64,000 nt of DNA from Symsagittifera roscoffensis (GCF_963678635.1 NC_087064.1:49583346-49647345); one strand, 5' to 3'. Positions 1-12,080 are shown, numbered from the stretch's first letter. Made by a program: numbers and translations. The notes: generated by a model from the letters alone, not told the origin.

Positions 1-904
1 GAGGCAGTCTGGTGCTCCTTGAGTGGAAAACGCGGCTAAGTTGTCTAGGTGTTTATCGACCAGATCAAAACAAGTAGTTACTTCTTTGAAACTAAGCTTA
101 ATGTACTCGATAACACTTGAGTTGTCTAGTTGCTTCGTTACCTCTTCCTCAAGCTCCTAAAAAGTACTGTAGCGGCGTCTCCCTTGATTAAATAGTTGTT
201 GTAAAGTTGAATTCGTTGGTGTTATTAAAGAAGGTAGTTTAAAGAGTAGTTGTTCACTAGACAATGTGGGTTAACATTTAACGAGCACGGATGGCAGCGA
301 TCGCTAAGTATTTCCATTAATGAATCTTTGTGAGCTTTCTTAAGAGTATTACTATAACTAACATTTTCTTTCTCTGTTGAGGTCAACCAACCGTAGTTTC
401 CACCCGGTGGTTAAATAAATCAAGTGAATTACAGCGCAGTCATGAGTGCTTTGAATTATGATTGAAGACTAAGCGGTAAAACTTCTCAGTTTGTTTTTGG
501 AGTTCAATTGAGCTAGAAAATGTTGAGATTTTCAAAAATTTTCGTAAATACTTTCGTAGATATGGTTAGTAAAACCCTTTTTAGTTGTGGGTTAAAAAAA
601 GGTTTCGGAAACAATGGGCTTTTGAAATTTCGAAGCAGAAAATTTCAGCTATCGGGTTTTGGCTATCATTTTTTTTGTTTTGTATGGTTGAACAGTTTTA
701 TGAAACAATTTCTTCCTTTGGCACCCCGAGGGTTAATAATTGCATACAATGAATCAAATAATCAAATTTACAGCTCAGCTATGACTTTGTTGACCTGTTT
801 TCTTGGTCAAAAATTTTATATTGAATGAGAGTTTAGAAAAAATTGTTTTAGTTATGTATCTGGCCTGAGTTGTTGAAGTCGAGCCCTGCCTGAGTTCGTT
901 GACG
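1..904. other. Unassigned sequence, no recognisable gene
   Basis: AT-rich sequence. Only short open frames are present (for example one of about 100 codons at 520-828 on the + strand) and none resembles a family I know. The stretch leads directly into the 99-bp tandem repeat. Confidence 0.5.
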
Positions 905-1215
905 AAGACAGCTGGGGGATTTGGTGTGCTGATGTTTGATTTTGTGATGGAAGCTTGATGTGTCCTTGATAGGTCCTTGTTGATGAGTCCCTGTTTATGC
1001 ACTGTAGCACCTGCTGATTAAGGTCCTCGACCTTGATGTTTGTGAGGGAAGCTTGATGTGTCCTTGATAGGTCCTTGACGATGCGTCCCTGGTTATGCAC
1101 TGCAGTACCTGCTGATTAAGGTCCTCGACCTTGATGTTTGTGATGGGAGCCTTTCTGTGTCCTTGATATGGCCTTGACGATGGGTCCCTGGCGATGCACT
1201 GTACTACATGCGGAT
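905..1215. repeat. Tandem repeat, about 99-bp period, three copies
   Basis: The phrase TGTGTCCTTGATAGGTCCTTG or a close variant recurs near 958, 1057 and 1156. Between the copies CTGCTGATTAAGGTCCTCG also recurs. The period (about 99 bp) is a multiple of three, so the - strand stays open for roughly 33-residue repeats containing QCI-RD-SSR-YQGH. A one-base difference between copies moves the frame. I do not recognise the encoded peptide, and I see this as a minisatellite rather than a proven exon. Confidence 0.7.
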
Positions 1216-2195
1216 GAAGCTGCTGCATAGGTAGAGTAGAACTTCACGACTCTTGCTTGATGACACTTAATTGAGCAGTCCTGCGTGTTGACTCTTGATG
1301 GATATCTGTCGGTGCTGAAAATCTCTTGGCGCATAAGATGAGCTGACGCAGGAGATTTGCTGTAGAACTGATTTTCCACTGAGGGGGGTCAATTTCCAGT
1401 AGTTGACTTTTGGAGTCTCGAGGGGGATGACGTCGAAAAAAATTGTCGCCAGATATTTAAGTTGGTCAAGCTGGTTGTCGCATAATCTTGAATTGTCCTT
1501 AGTTCATTTTGAAGTAAAATCGATTAATAAATAGTTCGCAAAAAATCATGATACTATTGAATGATTTCACCGCGTTTTGTGAGAATTAATGTGAGAAAAA
1601 ATCATTTAAAGTGGGTTTTCACGAGGTGGTCCAGAATAAGTTGTCAGGACTGTTTTCCCCAGAACAAATCGACCTTTGTCAACTTGGCCTATACTAATTG
1701 CCACTTATGGCCACTTATTCTAAACCAACTTACCCCGCATGACGTTTTGCCCCACTGCACAAGTTGACTTGGAGCAAAATGACATGTAACCCAGAAAACG
1801 ACTTGTTTTTATGCCAGTTAAGACCATTTTTACAGTATAATACTAAAACAAAAAAACTCTGAAAGTTTTTGCAAAGATTAGTTTGTGCTCGATGTAAAGT
1901 TCGACCGTGCTCCATTTTTTCGACTGTGCTCGATTTTATGTCCACTTTTGCCCTTAAAAATTGAAGGGCTTCGACTTTCGCATTTAGTTTCAGACTTTCG
2001 CGACCTTATGTTGATGTTGTGTATGGCTCTTTTCCTTATGTCAAAAGAAAAGAAGCACACAATTTCGCGTTATAAATTTTTGATCATGAGAGCAGTATAC
2101 ATTACAGCCAATTAATTTCTTTCATGAGACGCCAGGACTATTTGTAGATTGAGACTCAAAGTTTACTCAATAAATACCACGAAGCTAGATGTGGT
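1216..2195. other. Intergenic sequence upstream of the trypsin-like gene
   Basis: No supported gene. Several short open frames on both strands overlap each other and have no family resemblance. Confidence 0.5.
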
Positions 2196-2198
2196 TCT

Positions 2199-2205
2199 TA
2201 TAAAG
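2199..2205 (+). promoter_or_regulatory. TATA box of the trypsin-like gene
   Basis: TATAAAG lies 37 bp before the ATG at 2242. This spacing would give a very short 5' leader of roughly 10 nt, which fits a compact TATA promoter. Inference from sequence and spacing only. Confidence 0.5.
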
Positions 2206-2241
2206 GTGAATCCGAACTCTTGTTCTGAATCAGTTTGATCA

Positions 2242-2539
2242 ATGTATCATTCCATCTTTGGTCAACTTAGCCTTCTTTGCATTCTTTTTTCTCAACTCGC
2301 GTCTATTCCTATTAATGACAATGAAACTACATCGCTCCACGAAGATGAAAGTAATTACACACAGAGTATTACTAAATATCTTCGGTCATCAATTATAAAT
2401 GGGCTTCCTAGTCCCACCCACGCGTTTTATGTAAAAGTGAAAGTTATTAGGAGGAGTGGGCAAACTGTGTTTTGTGGGGGAACCAGAATCAATCACAGAT
2501 GGGTTATAACGGCTGCACATTGCCTAGTACATAGTGGAG
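2242..2539 (+). CDS. Trypsin-like gene, exon 1 (signal peptide, His57)
   Basis: The ATG follows a TATA box. A hydrophobic leader of about 20 residues is followed by an acidic, Ser/Thr-rich propeptide. Next come IINGLP (the IVGG-type mature start), FCGGTRI, and VITAAHC with the catalytic His. The best donor is GGAG|GTACGA after 2539 (phase 1). The frame stays open to 2625, and the residues beyond the donor (DFFLFSGVSY) are protease-like, so the exon may run on instead. Confidence 0.75.
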
Positions 2540-5500
2540 GTACGAAAGGAGATTTTTTCCTGTTTTCAGGCGTATCATATACGAGGCGCAAGCATCAAAA
2601 AGAATACCGCATGGCATATCCTTAAATACTGGTTCTTGCAAACTGTTTCTAGTAACGTTAGTTCACTTACAGCACATGAACTCATAAGGCCACGAATTTC
2701 GAACCACCCTAATATAAAACTTATAAAATGGCCATTCAAAACTTCATGGCCAAAACTCTGTTAATTGTTTTATTTTGTAATTCGAAAAAAGTGACGGAAT
2801 ATTTGTGCTCTGGATATTTGTTCTCCACACAAGATTCGACTACTTAATTACCTTTTTCTGCCATCTGAAAGGTAGTAATGTTTCGAGTGCAATTTTTTTA
2901 AAAAAAATTGCTCGCCTGTGATAAGTTTTGCGAAGTTACGAGGGAGGGGAGGGGAGGTGGGGGAAGTTGTAAATAAGTTATTTGGGACAATTAACGGGCG
3001 ATTATATTATTGCAAGTATAGACAAAATCGCAAATAGAGATAAGAATTATATTCATAGCTCAATGTTTGCCTTTCAAAATTTTGAAATTTAAACGTTGAA
3101 ATATATATACAAATCCCCCCCCCCCCCCCCCTACGATTTAGGCTCAATTGGATTGGTTTTGTATTTCTCAGAAATGTGTTCTGTCGCATTCCTATTGGTT
3201 AACGTTATTTCAATTCGCATTCCTATTGGTTGACGTCATTTCAATAAATTTCATCCAAACCTTGTTAAATTTTTCCCCCCTATTGCAATAGGGGGGGGGG
3301 GGGGATAGTTAACATGATCCAAGTATAAAACTTCAATGGTATCCTTTTGCTTATTATGGAAAAAAATAAGGAATTAACTAAACTTTTCGAAATCGCTGAT
3401 AATTTCAATGAGGTTTTCTCGTCTATTGGATCCAAGCGTTCATCGCTGTTAGGATTGAAAACATGAAACCAACTAAACGAATAAACGCATCAAACAGTTC
3501 GCAACCATTTAAGGCTTCAACTTGACATAAACACTCTATATTTAAAAAAGATTGTCTACGTGTTAGCCCCTACCTATGTTATCTGATACACCTTTCTCTT
3601 AAGGCAGGAGATTGGATCTACTTAACAATTGCCCCCCCCCCTTTAAGAAAAGGGGGGGGGGCAATTGTTAAGTAGACTAAAATAACGCATTTTCGACCAA
3701 TCAGAATGCAGCAAAATTCTTATTCTCAATAGAAAGCTCAGTGCTAATTTGCTGCTTTTATTAATAGGTGTGGCAGTTCTGAAGTAGATACCAAAGGGGG
3801 GGGGGTAATTGTTAAGTAGATCCAGGAGCTTTTGCAAACCGCTCAAAAGCTTCCCTTGTTTTGCCCATACAAAATATGAAAACAAATTAGATGCAAAACT
3901 ATATCGTCGCTTTTCTTATTATTCCGGAAAATTATGTTAAATTTCAACTACAATCGACCACTCTGTAGCCGTCCCTGCTTTGCTATTTTTGTTGTTTCCG
4001 AAGAAATCATTGAGAGTATCCAATTTGAAAAAGTTTGCTCGAATGTAGTTTTTTCATTGATTTGAAAAAAGCATTTGGTAATATAGATCACAAACTTCTT
4101 TTATAAGGAAATCGAATGGCATAAAGAAGAGGCAGTGAGTGATTGAAAATGGCTAAAAATTATAATACGGAGTGTTTTTCAGTGCATGGTTTTTGGGGAA
4201 AATTCTTGAAATTGGTTGTCAGAAGCATGTGCAGTTCAGTAGTGGGTCCGTTACTTTTCCTCAAATTTATAAATCACATGCAAATAGTTTCTGAATCATC
4301 TGAAGTTTTTCTTTTTATTTTTTGCTGATGATTCGATTGTAGCTTCAAGTAGTCTCGTTCTGTGTATTTATGAACCACGTAGAAAAAAAAGGTGCTTCTA
4401 GTCTTGAGTTAACCATCAAAAACCATTCATACACACCAATGCATTCTTAAAAAAACCGGGGAGTCATAGCTGAAAACAGAATTTCCGATCGTTGACAACA
4501 GAGTTTCCGAGCAAGATCATGTTTTTGCAGACCGATTTATATTAGGTCAACATTGTGGTATTTTTTTAATTTAAATTTTCGCTTCTCGAAATAATTTACT
4601 GAAGAATTATAACTATAACTTGAACCAATCGTTCACAGTGCTTTACACCATTGTTTTTGTGCCAGTTTTTCTCTGCCTTAAACCCCATTCTAGTTATGCA
4701 AAAAAATCCTTACGTCCTATTTTTTCAAACGTGAACAAGACCGTATGACAAAGTTTTTTTCTATTTGCATGGATTACCAAGAGTACACAAGCTGTTTGTC
4801 TACGTCTATGACCTTCTCAATTTTTGTTTTTGTTGTCAATAAAATTATTCAAATTGCTTCCTAAATCGGTTTTTCAGAAAAAATAGTTCAGCGTAGAAGA
4901 CAAGAAAATCGCAGTTCCTGTTTTTGAGTCTTGTTGCAAAAACAAATTGAGATCAAAATTGCGCAAAAGTAGGGTGGTTACATTCGCTCAACATTAGCTT
5001 CTGAAACTGAGGAGATTTTCAACTGAAAATTTTTGTTCTTTTGAATTTTTGAGAATTGTTTGACTTGTGCCTAATTTCAAGAAAAACTTTTATTTTAGGA
5101 GGGAAATTATATTTTGTAAAACAAGTGTTTGCTGGTAAATTTTAGTGAGAATTAGTCGTGAATAATTTTCAACCAGTCCTGATTTCGGTTACGTTTTACT
5201 TTTTGTAAACTGAAACCCCTCTTAAGCTTTTCCATTGAACACTGCTGAATGAGCTCACTTTGTTGTCCTCTGTCCTAAGAATTTTCGGCCTGTCTCACAG
5301 TGGTATTGAGAATCTAGGCACATGTCACAGTTAGATAAATCGATAACCGTAAAAGCCGTCTTATTCAAGAAAATTAAATAAACCAGATATAAGGGCCTAC
5401 GACTAGCGAGTTTCAGGTCTAAACTGAGCCAGAAGCATATTCACTAAAAGACATCCAGGTTCTCATCAGAGAACATTAGATTGAAATACTACCTTGAAAA

Positions 5501-8500
5501 CTCTTGTAACGTGAAAGTTTGATGTAAGCGGTTTCAAGTTTGTGATTTGAATTGAACTCAAAATGTTCATTTGCCATTTATGAAGTATAATGATCGCTCT
5601 CATAAAAGTAAAATGCTTGTCTAGTGGGCACATTGCAAGCTATTGTTTGTCACTTTCATCATGATTTTTTTTCACTTTTTGAAATTAGTAAAATCATGAG
5701 CTGACTTTTATTTGTTAGCGTTATTAGATAACAAAAATTTCTCAGTTTATCTTGATATACTTCGTTCTATAACGCTTAGCGGTGATTAAGCCCTGCTAAT
5801 AACTCGATCAAAATTTATTTGAGGCAGAATATCTGTCCTTCATGTTAAATAGTATAGCGAAATCTATATATATTTTTTCTTTTGCTTTTGATGCTGTGCA
5901 AGTTAATGATATCAATATTTTAATTTTTTTCTTCTTTCGAAAGTTTCATTAAATTTTTAAAACAGAAAACGATTTCATGAACTGTAAGCGGCAGTTGGAA
6001 CAATCAAGGCTTCGAAACGGTGTAAGCAGTCATTTTTGTGATTGACTTGGGTAGGAGCAGGAAAATGAGTTTAGTTTCCATAAAAGCATAAAAGAACTGA
6101 ATTAACTTTCAATTTCAGCAGCAAAATAATATAAAGACATGACTTAATTCTCATCTGCTCGAAAAGTTCATTCAAATAGAGGATGAACAATTATTAGCGC
6201 CAGGACATAGCTTCATCTGAAACTTTGAGAGGGAATCAACGGATATTTTATGCTAAAAAAAAACAAGACTGTTCGTATCAGGGCGAAGCCCTGAATGTTC
6301 GGACTGTCTTTTAAGGTTTATGGAGAAAAAATAACATTAAAAAATTCAATGAAATAAAACAAAATGAAATTTTTTCTAAAATGTGATTTTTTTTAAATGA
6401 AAATCATCCCCCACACGCCATATAAAGTACAAAAGGATAGATTTTGCTCCTTGTAACAAAGCAATTATGGCAAATAAGCTTCTTTTAACCAATTTGGAAC
6501 GATTTCTAAGACGGATTAACTCTCCGCTTACGCGTTAATAGCGCGAAATATATCGCGCTTTAATTGTCACAAATTGGCCAAAATGGCTACCTTTAAACCC
6601 CTGTAACTTTACGAAAAATGATCACAGGTGAAATATCTTTTCAAATTTGAGCTCAGGACAACAATACCTTTCGAATGATATTAAAAAATTCCGTCAAAAA
6701 TGGCTAGTTAAAAAGTCGAAATTTGTCTGAAGAAAAAAAAACCCACCCCGAGCACAAATATTCCGTTACTTTCGTATCGAAAGTCGGAACAAAAAGACTG
6801 ATCTTATCAGTACAAAGCCATGAATGTTCCTACTGCCGCTTAAGATGTAAGGCATAAGTAACCCTTTTACAAAATTTTAAATTTTGATTGAGTTACTTTA
6901 ACAAAATGAAAAAAGTCTGTTTTTCAAATTTTTTGATAGTTTCAACCGCACACGATATGCGAAGAGGTACGGGATGCTAACATTGTCTAGCAACATCTCA
7001 ATGCTTGATGTCCTAAATTTTTAAAGCCGGATTAAGCTTTCCAGCGCTATTCAAGAAAAAAAATATCGCGCGGTCTTTGTTCCATTTTAGCTAAACTGGT
7101 TTTTTCAAACCCGCATAACATTTCAAAGAAAGTCTTTTAGATGGCAGAAGAAACTATTTTCATAAAATCTTCATTAAAAAGTTCATTTTTGTCTGAAGAA
7201 AAAAATAACAATGGGCTCAATTATTTTCTATTTACTTCAAATTTCGGAACCACGACACTTGCTCCCATCATCTAGTAGTGCTCGATTTCAATAAACTGAT
7301 GAAATATTTTATGAACAATGATCTAATTGAAAAAAAATTTAAGAGTTTTTCAAAAATCATCTGCCACCCGCTATTGAAAGTATGTGATAGAATTAAAATA
7401 AATTACCGTGAAAATGAGAACAATTAGTGAGCATCATTTCAGTTCGTAACGGGTTTCTGAGCCGGATCAAACAGCTGCGTGACAAAATAGCTGGTTTAGA
7501 AAACAATAAAAAAATTCTCCGAAAACAATGAAAAAATTCCCCATAAATAGCTAGTTAAAAAATCGAATTTTGCCCAGAGACTAAAACTCACCCCGAGCAC
7601 AAATTTTCCACAACTTTGCTCAAAAGTTGGAGCAAAAAGTGGTTTGCTACAGTATTCTTTTAGGTGCCACTATTGCTATCTCCGCCGGGGATTTCACGAA
7701 GCCTAACAAGACAAAACATGTTTTCTTTGTGGACAGTTTCTACATGGCAAATGGGTAAGTTCGCATTCAAACAGTAATCTTAAGCTCATTTGTTTAATAA
7801 AAAACGTCCAAAATCTGAATACAAAAGCAAAGCAGAGCCTTGAATAATTTGCGAGACAACACAAACAAACAAAATAGGTCGATGAAAATTAAGTTTTCGT
7901 TAACTGTCGATAGAAGTTCATTTTGAGCAATAATAATTGAATATCAAATTAGCAACAGAATAAAACTTAAAACGAAAAAATAAGCCGACAATTTTTGAGC
8001 AGACACAAGAGCAGCCGAAAAAATTATATTGGGAAAATTTCAGAACAAAAGCTAATAATAAAAATACAAAATAAAAAAAACGGTTTTAATATTACAAAAT
8101 GTTTTTGTATAAAGGATCCAACTCCCCACTCAAACTACATTGAACAACACTTGCACTTGCAACTTCAATGAAAAGTTGCTTACAAAACGAAAAACCTGTG
8201 ATAAATAAACTTAGCCGACAGTCTTTGAGCAAGTGCAAGTTGAGCCGAAGAAGTAAATGATTTTATCCCCTAAAAGTCCCCTAAAAGTACGTTCAAGAAC
8301 ACTCATACTTGCAACTACAAAAAAATAGCTTACAGCTTAAGCAAAAATTGCGATATGGCAACTTGGACGACGACGGAACTTTAAGACAACATTCGAGAAA
8401 AGGAACAAAAATCCTGCAATTCAATTTTGGCGGAAACTCATTTTAATAGCATGCATAATGAAATAAAAACAAAACAAGGGCCGACCGTGACTAAAATACC

Positions 8501-9830
8501 TAATCTTCGGGTGTACAGTCGACGTCGTTACCTCCAGGTTAAGTGGCAACAACAACTAACCTTGAAGCTTTGAAGTTTTATTAAGAAAGCAAATATGATT
8601 TCGAAGAGAAGTTATTTACACGAAAAAAAGTCTAGCTCCCAATCACAAGACTCTTGTTTTGGCAATGGTAAGAATTGTTGTTTATTTCCTGGAAGCTCTA
8701 TTTAAAACACAGGAAGTTTTTTTAAAAAAATGATTTGAATACTAGTATTTGAAAAAGCGCTAATTCTCAACGACGCTGAGATTTTTGTCACATGAAATGT
8801 TTAAAAGAGCTCACAATTTTAGCTTCGGATTTGTAGATCACGCGCCTATTAACGACATTGCTCTGCTCTTAACCAGACACAGCATGACTAACGATCTAAT
8901 TGAAGACGCTATCCCCATGTGCGAAAGCCGACAACCGATCGGAACGGAACTGACAGCTTACGGAATGGGCTCTACTTCCAACGAAATATATAGGTTTCCT
9001 TCTCGGTTGATGACAACTAGTTTTACAGAACTGTACCTAATAGCAAAGGCAGACCCATTTCGAGTTGAAAGGTGGCGATAGAATACAACTGCATTACCTA
9101 ATAAATAATTTTAACTTCCCCCTCCCCCCTCATAGCTCCAGGCAGAGATTTTTCATTAGATTTTAAAAAGTTTTCTTGTTTTCAGTTTATCAGATTTCAA
9201 AACTTGCATCTTGGTTTATTCAAGAGCGGATTCAGAATTTTCTTTTGCAAAAAAACAGGTTTAGAAAACAAAAAACTGAAAATTAGTTCGTCTTTTTAGA
9301 TCGATCAGATTGGTGCCGTAAAACACTAAACAGACCCTATTTCGCAAAACTTTCTGGACAGTTGGCAAAGGTCGTAAACCACTTCGTGATCTGTGGAAGT
9401 CATATCCCCCATTATAATCGGCTACTGGGCCGACTGTTTAAGTTTTGGTCGTGTTCACATGGGGTGTGCACGCTTTTTTAAGTGAGAAATTGTTCACTTA
9501 GATCTATCAATAAAAGGTTTTAAATACATTTAAAAAGTTTCTAAATTTCATCAAATGAACAAAATATGGTGTACTCTATCGTCCAAAAGGTGCCATCAAA
9601 GCAACATCTGCACTGATTCGATTGTTCCAGGGGGCAGCATAGGTCACGTGGATCACGGGGGTCCCTTGTATGCTACTAGGTGCATCAACGAACGACCCAG
9701 TTTCTGTCTATACGGAGTGATTAGCTACTCATTTCCTGATCCCATCAACAGATTTCGACAGAAAAGTGTGTTTGCCAGTTTGCCAGAGCATTTTTTGTGG
9801 ATAATATCAAGGATGGCCCTTGTAGATTAA
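2242..9830 (+). CDS. Trypsin-fold serine protease homologue, probably inactive (gene span)
   Basis: Three coding blocks in order encode a chymotrypsin-family (S1) protein. Block 1 has a signal peptide, the mature-type start IINGLP, and TAAHC with catalytic His57. Block 2 has NDIALL with catalytic Asp102. Block 3 has the Ser195 region, where the usual GDSGGPL reads VDHGGPL. Ser195 is therefore His, the Asp194 position is kept, and positions 189 and 191 (normally Asp and Cys) read Ser and Gly. The expected activation cleavage also lacks Arg/Lys immediately before IING. Protease activity is unlikely; such homologues in animals usually act as binding or regulatory proteins. The large first intron is full of repeats. 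Splice phases do not fit: block 1 ends in phase 1 at its best donor, the block 2 acceptor needs phase 2, and block 3 needs phase 1. A small exon may be unseen, or the gene may be broken. Confidence 0.75.
2775..3010 (+). repeat. Diverged single copy of the 540-bp hairpin satellite
   Basis: Contains GTGACGGAATATTTGTGCTC, then CACCTGTGATAAG-like and GGGACAATTAACGGGCGAT-like segments. Their order matches the unit of the large satellite arrays at 35.7-47.7 kb. It is strongly eroded and truncated. Confidence 0.55.
3115..3304. repeat. C-run/G-run bounded palindromic segment (possible MITE)
   Basis: A run of 17 C at 3115-3131 faces a run of 14 G at 3291-3304. The G run is part of a perfect palindrome, CCCCCC-TATTGCAATA-GGGGGG (3275-3296). 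Inside, CGCATTCCTATTGGTT occurs twice, 31 bp apart (3185 and 3216). It resembles the G/C-run element at 3614 but is not the same sequence. Confidence 0.4.
3614..3825. mobile_element. MITE with poly-C/poly-G terminal inverted repeats
   Basis: The left end reads GGATCTACTTAACAATTG followed by a run of 10 C. The right end is its reverse complement with one mismatch, preceded by a run of 10 G. An internal inverted copy of the same end at about 3651-3676 forms a tight hairpin with the left end. No coding capacity, which fits a non-autonomous DNA element. I could not define a target-site duplication. Confidence 0.6.
4053..4380 (+). pseudogene. Reverse transcriptase fragment of a non-LTR (LINE) retrotransposon
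   Basis: The reading frame from 4053 gives FIDLKKAFGNIDHKLLL, the domain-A block of non-LTR reverse transcriptases. After a break, GPLLFLKFINHM (about 4246-4282) matches the block before the catalytic site. FADDS at 4321-4335 is the catalytic x-A/x-D-D motif, in a different frame from the previous block. Stop codons and at least two frameshifts mark it as dead. It lies in the first intron of the trypsin-like gene. Confidence 0.75.
4381..6264. other. Intronic AT-rich sequence
   Basis: No gene, RNA or clear repeat was recognised in this part of the large first intron of the trypsin-like gene. Confidence 0.5.
6265..7640 (-). repeat. Reverse-orientation copies of the 540-bp hairpin satellite
   Basis: One near-complete unit runs from about 6265 to 6800 in reverse. 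It starts with the CAGGGCTTCGCCCTG-type hairpin (here GGGCGAAGCCC) and ends with ACTTTCGTATCGAAAGT. Two more, much more diverged head-to-tail units follow. They are recognised by GAGCCGGAT, ATCGCGCG, TAGCTAGTTAAAAA and CTCACCCCGAGCACAAAT segments in the same order. This shows the family is dispersed and not confined to the MEIOC arrays. Confidence 0.8.
7978..8345. repeat. Degenerate tandem duplication, about 235 bp
   Basis: TAAGCCGACAATTTTTGAGCA (7981) recurs as TTAGCCGACAGTCTTTGAGCA (8211). The downstream ACACTTGCACTTGCAACTTC-like segment also recurs near 8300. The opening phrase resembles the AACTAAGCCGACAAA start of the SINE-like cluster at 49.8-50.6 kb. Confidence 0.45.
8781..9081 (+). 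CDS. Trypsin-like gene, exon 2 (Asp102)
   Basis: The frame is open from an acceptor-like CTGAG at 8776-8780 to a stop at 9081. It encodes AHNFSFGFVDHAPINDIALL (the Asp102 block, NDIALL) and AYGMGSTSN, which aligns with the GWG(S/A)T segment of S1 proteases. Possible donors are at GAACT|GTACCT and AAAG|GTGGCG, both phase 2. The next coding block needs phase 1, so the 3' boundary is unresolved. Confidence 0.65.
9538..9830 (+). CDS. Trypsin-like gene, last exon (degenerate Ser195 region)
   Basis: The acceptor is TTTAAAAAG before 9538, because an in-frame TAA just upstream prevents extension. The exon encodes a Cys-rich stretch, then GGSIGHVDHGGPLYA. Here the catalytic Ser of GDSGGPL is replaced by His (codon CAC at about 9654). 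CLYGVISYSF follows and corresponds to the GIVSWG strand. The stop is TAA at 9828. An exact AATAAA is not seen nearby. Confidence 0.7.
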
Positions 9831-12080
9831 TTCAAATTTTTGTAGTAATTTGTTTTAGAAGGCATATTGCTGCATGAAAATGATATTGTGCTTTCAATAA
9901 CTAAATTTGGACTGAATATAGAGTTTTGAAATACTACGGGTTTGGATCAAAAAATCAGTTTGTTGAAGCTCGAAAATTAAACAAAAAAAACAATTTTCAT
10001 TACGAGGCCAAACTGGTGTATTTTGTGAATGGTTAGCGGACTCCGATCTTTCCTTTTCGATCTTCCTTTGATTTTTCAGTTTCTTGGATCAGACTTACAC
10101 ACACCAAATGTTGCGCCTATCCACAGCATAGTTTGGCGTCGTAATGTTTCGGGAAAAATTCTTCAAAGCAAGTTAAAGCAAGGCTAAAGATACGTTGAGA
10201 ATCGCTAATTGGAGCCTTTGAGCAAAAAATTGATCCGTTTATATCCTTCTTCATACAAGCAGTTTTGTTATAAATTAAACACAGAGGCAAAGTTGCACTT
10301 CGCATACACAAGCAAAAATACTACCGATAACACTACTGGGAAAAACTGAATGAGTAAAACTTTCAGTTTACAAAATTTCTTAAACGGCGCACGCCAATTA
10401 TGAGTCTACATAATTGCTAAGTGACGCAAGCCAATTATGACGCATTAGCAGTACCAGTCAATTTGAAAATAGAAACTTACCAAATAACATGCCTCAATTT
10501 ATAGAGCGGACGCAGTTTAACTAGTATACGAAACAGTTCATTAAAACATCCGACCCTGCCAAGGTTCGAACCCTTTTATTCTGTTGCGGGTCTCCTTCCC
10601 CAACTCTAAGCTACAGATCCATGATACCTTGAAGCTAAAAATCAATTTGTAATATTATAGTCCGTGTAAAGATAATAAGCATTGGTTGTACTTAATAGCT
10701 GCTTGTTGATCAAAATGAACCTAATTTGTCGCAACAATATTAGCGACTTAGGTTGGAAAAAAACACACAATCTTTGCTTGTTTAAAAACAGTATTGGACA
10801 GTATATTTTTAAAAAGTTATGTTGAAAGATCTTTTTCTGGCACATGGAATCCTGCCTGATCATTATCATTATAAAATGGTTTGCGCAAATTTAGGAAATG
10901 GAGAAAGGAAACGGGGGGCGCTTTCAGGACTAAAAAAACTATGCAACGCCTCTACTCTTTGGATCTGATGTTTTTATCCGTCATTTTATTATTGTTCAAT
11001 TGTTTCAAGTTTTCAAATTGACTTTTTTATTACTAGTAATTACGCTGGATTATGAATTCGAAGATTTTGCAAATGATACTTTCAATTTTTTTTTGAAAAA
11101 TATGGAATGTGCAGTTGTATGATGTCGTCGGTTTCAAGTTTTTGTTTATGAGTTAAAATACGATCTGAAACCCAGTAGTTTTCGGAGATTCGACCCTTTC
11201 ACTTTAGAAAAAACCTCTTAAATTGAAATTTCTTTAATCGTTCAAGTTTTGAAATCAACGCGGCATTGAATTACACCGTCTTTTGCTACGGTTGCATTCG
11301 TTTCGTTGTTTTTTTTTTCATTATTAAATAACTAAACAACTTTCACGTTCACTAATCTGTTGGAACTACAAGTTTAATCTGTTTCTGATTTGTGTTTTTA
11401 AATATGAAATTTTTCCAAATTAACTGTTACTTTTTCATATTAAAAGGTAATTAAATAAGACTAACGTAGCAAGAATGAGAGGCAAAAATTGCTTAAGTAA
11501 CGTTGGAAGTAAAATAACGTTAGAACTCTGAAACGGTTATCAGCCTCTCATCGGTCGGAAAATATTCGGACCAGTTTTTTTTGTACTTTTTCTGTTGTCT
11601 GTGATCCACTGAGATCTGAATTTTTTCCGTGATTTAAATATATTATGTACATATCAAGTAAGCTCTCCAGAAAATAACATAACCAAATCTAAGCCTGATA
11701 TTATTAATTATATCAAGTGGGCAAGTCCTATGGTAGGCGGCATTAGTGAACAGCTTTCAAGGCTTGAAACCACGCGACTTGAATAAGCGAACACTCAAAT
11801 CGATTATTAACATTCTAATCTTTTTATGGCAATTGTGATTCACAAGTTTCAACCCTAGTATTGGCTTAAATTTTGGACAAATAGAGTTTGTAAGAGCTGC
11901 AAATACAGTTAGCTCGTCTATATTCAAGAATACAGTTCAAGCCCGATCATGCATGTTTTATGCTGGTTTCAACTTACCAGTGTAAGTACAAAACAAATTT
12001 CTAATTTTCAATTTAAACATCGAATAAATTATAACCTTAACTCCGGGCGTAACTGAAGCTGTACTAATTAACATTGATGT
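9831..12080. other. Intergenic region between trypsin-like gene and CDK5RAP3 3' end
   Basis: AT-rich. Apart from the tRNA-like element at 10549-10620 and a CACAGAGGCAAAG-type dispersed motif at about 10283, nothing is recognised. The neighbouring genes converge here. Confidence 0.5.
10549..10620 (-). repeat. tRNA-derived SINE-like sequence
   Basis: On the - strand a tRNA-sized stretch has a TAGCTTAGAGTTGG box-A-like segment. It also has a well-formed T-arm, AAGG-GTTCGAA-CCTT, containing the box B consensus. The acceptor stem pairs poorly, so it is more likely a tRNA-derived retroposon or pseudogene than a working tRNA. Confidence 0.5.

Noticed and set aside
2540-2569. A possible 30-nt intron (GTACGAAAGG to TTTTCAG) inside trypsin-like exon 1
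   Set aside because: Extremely short, and the sequence it would remove (DFFLF) fits the protease fold; kept only as an alternative donor.
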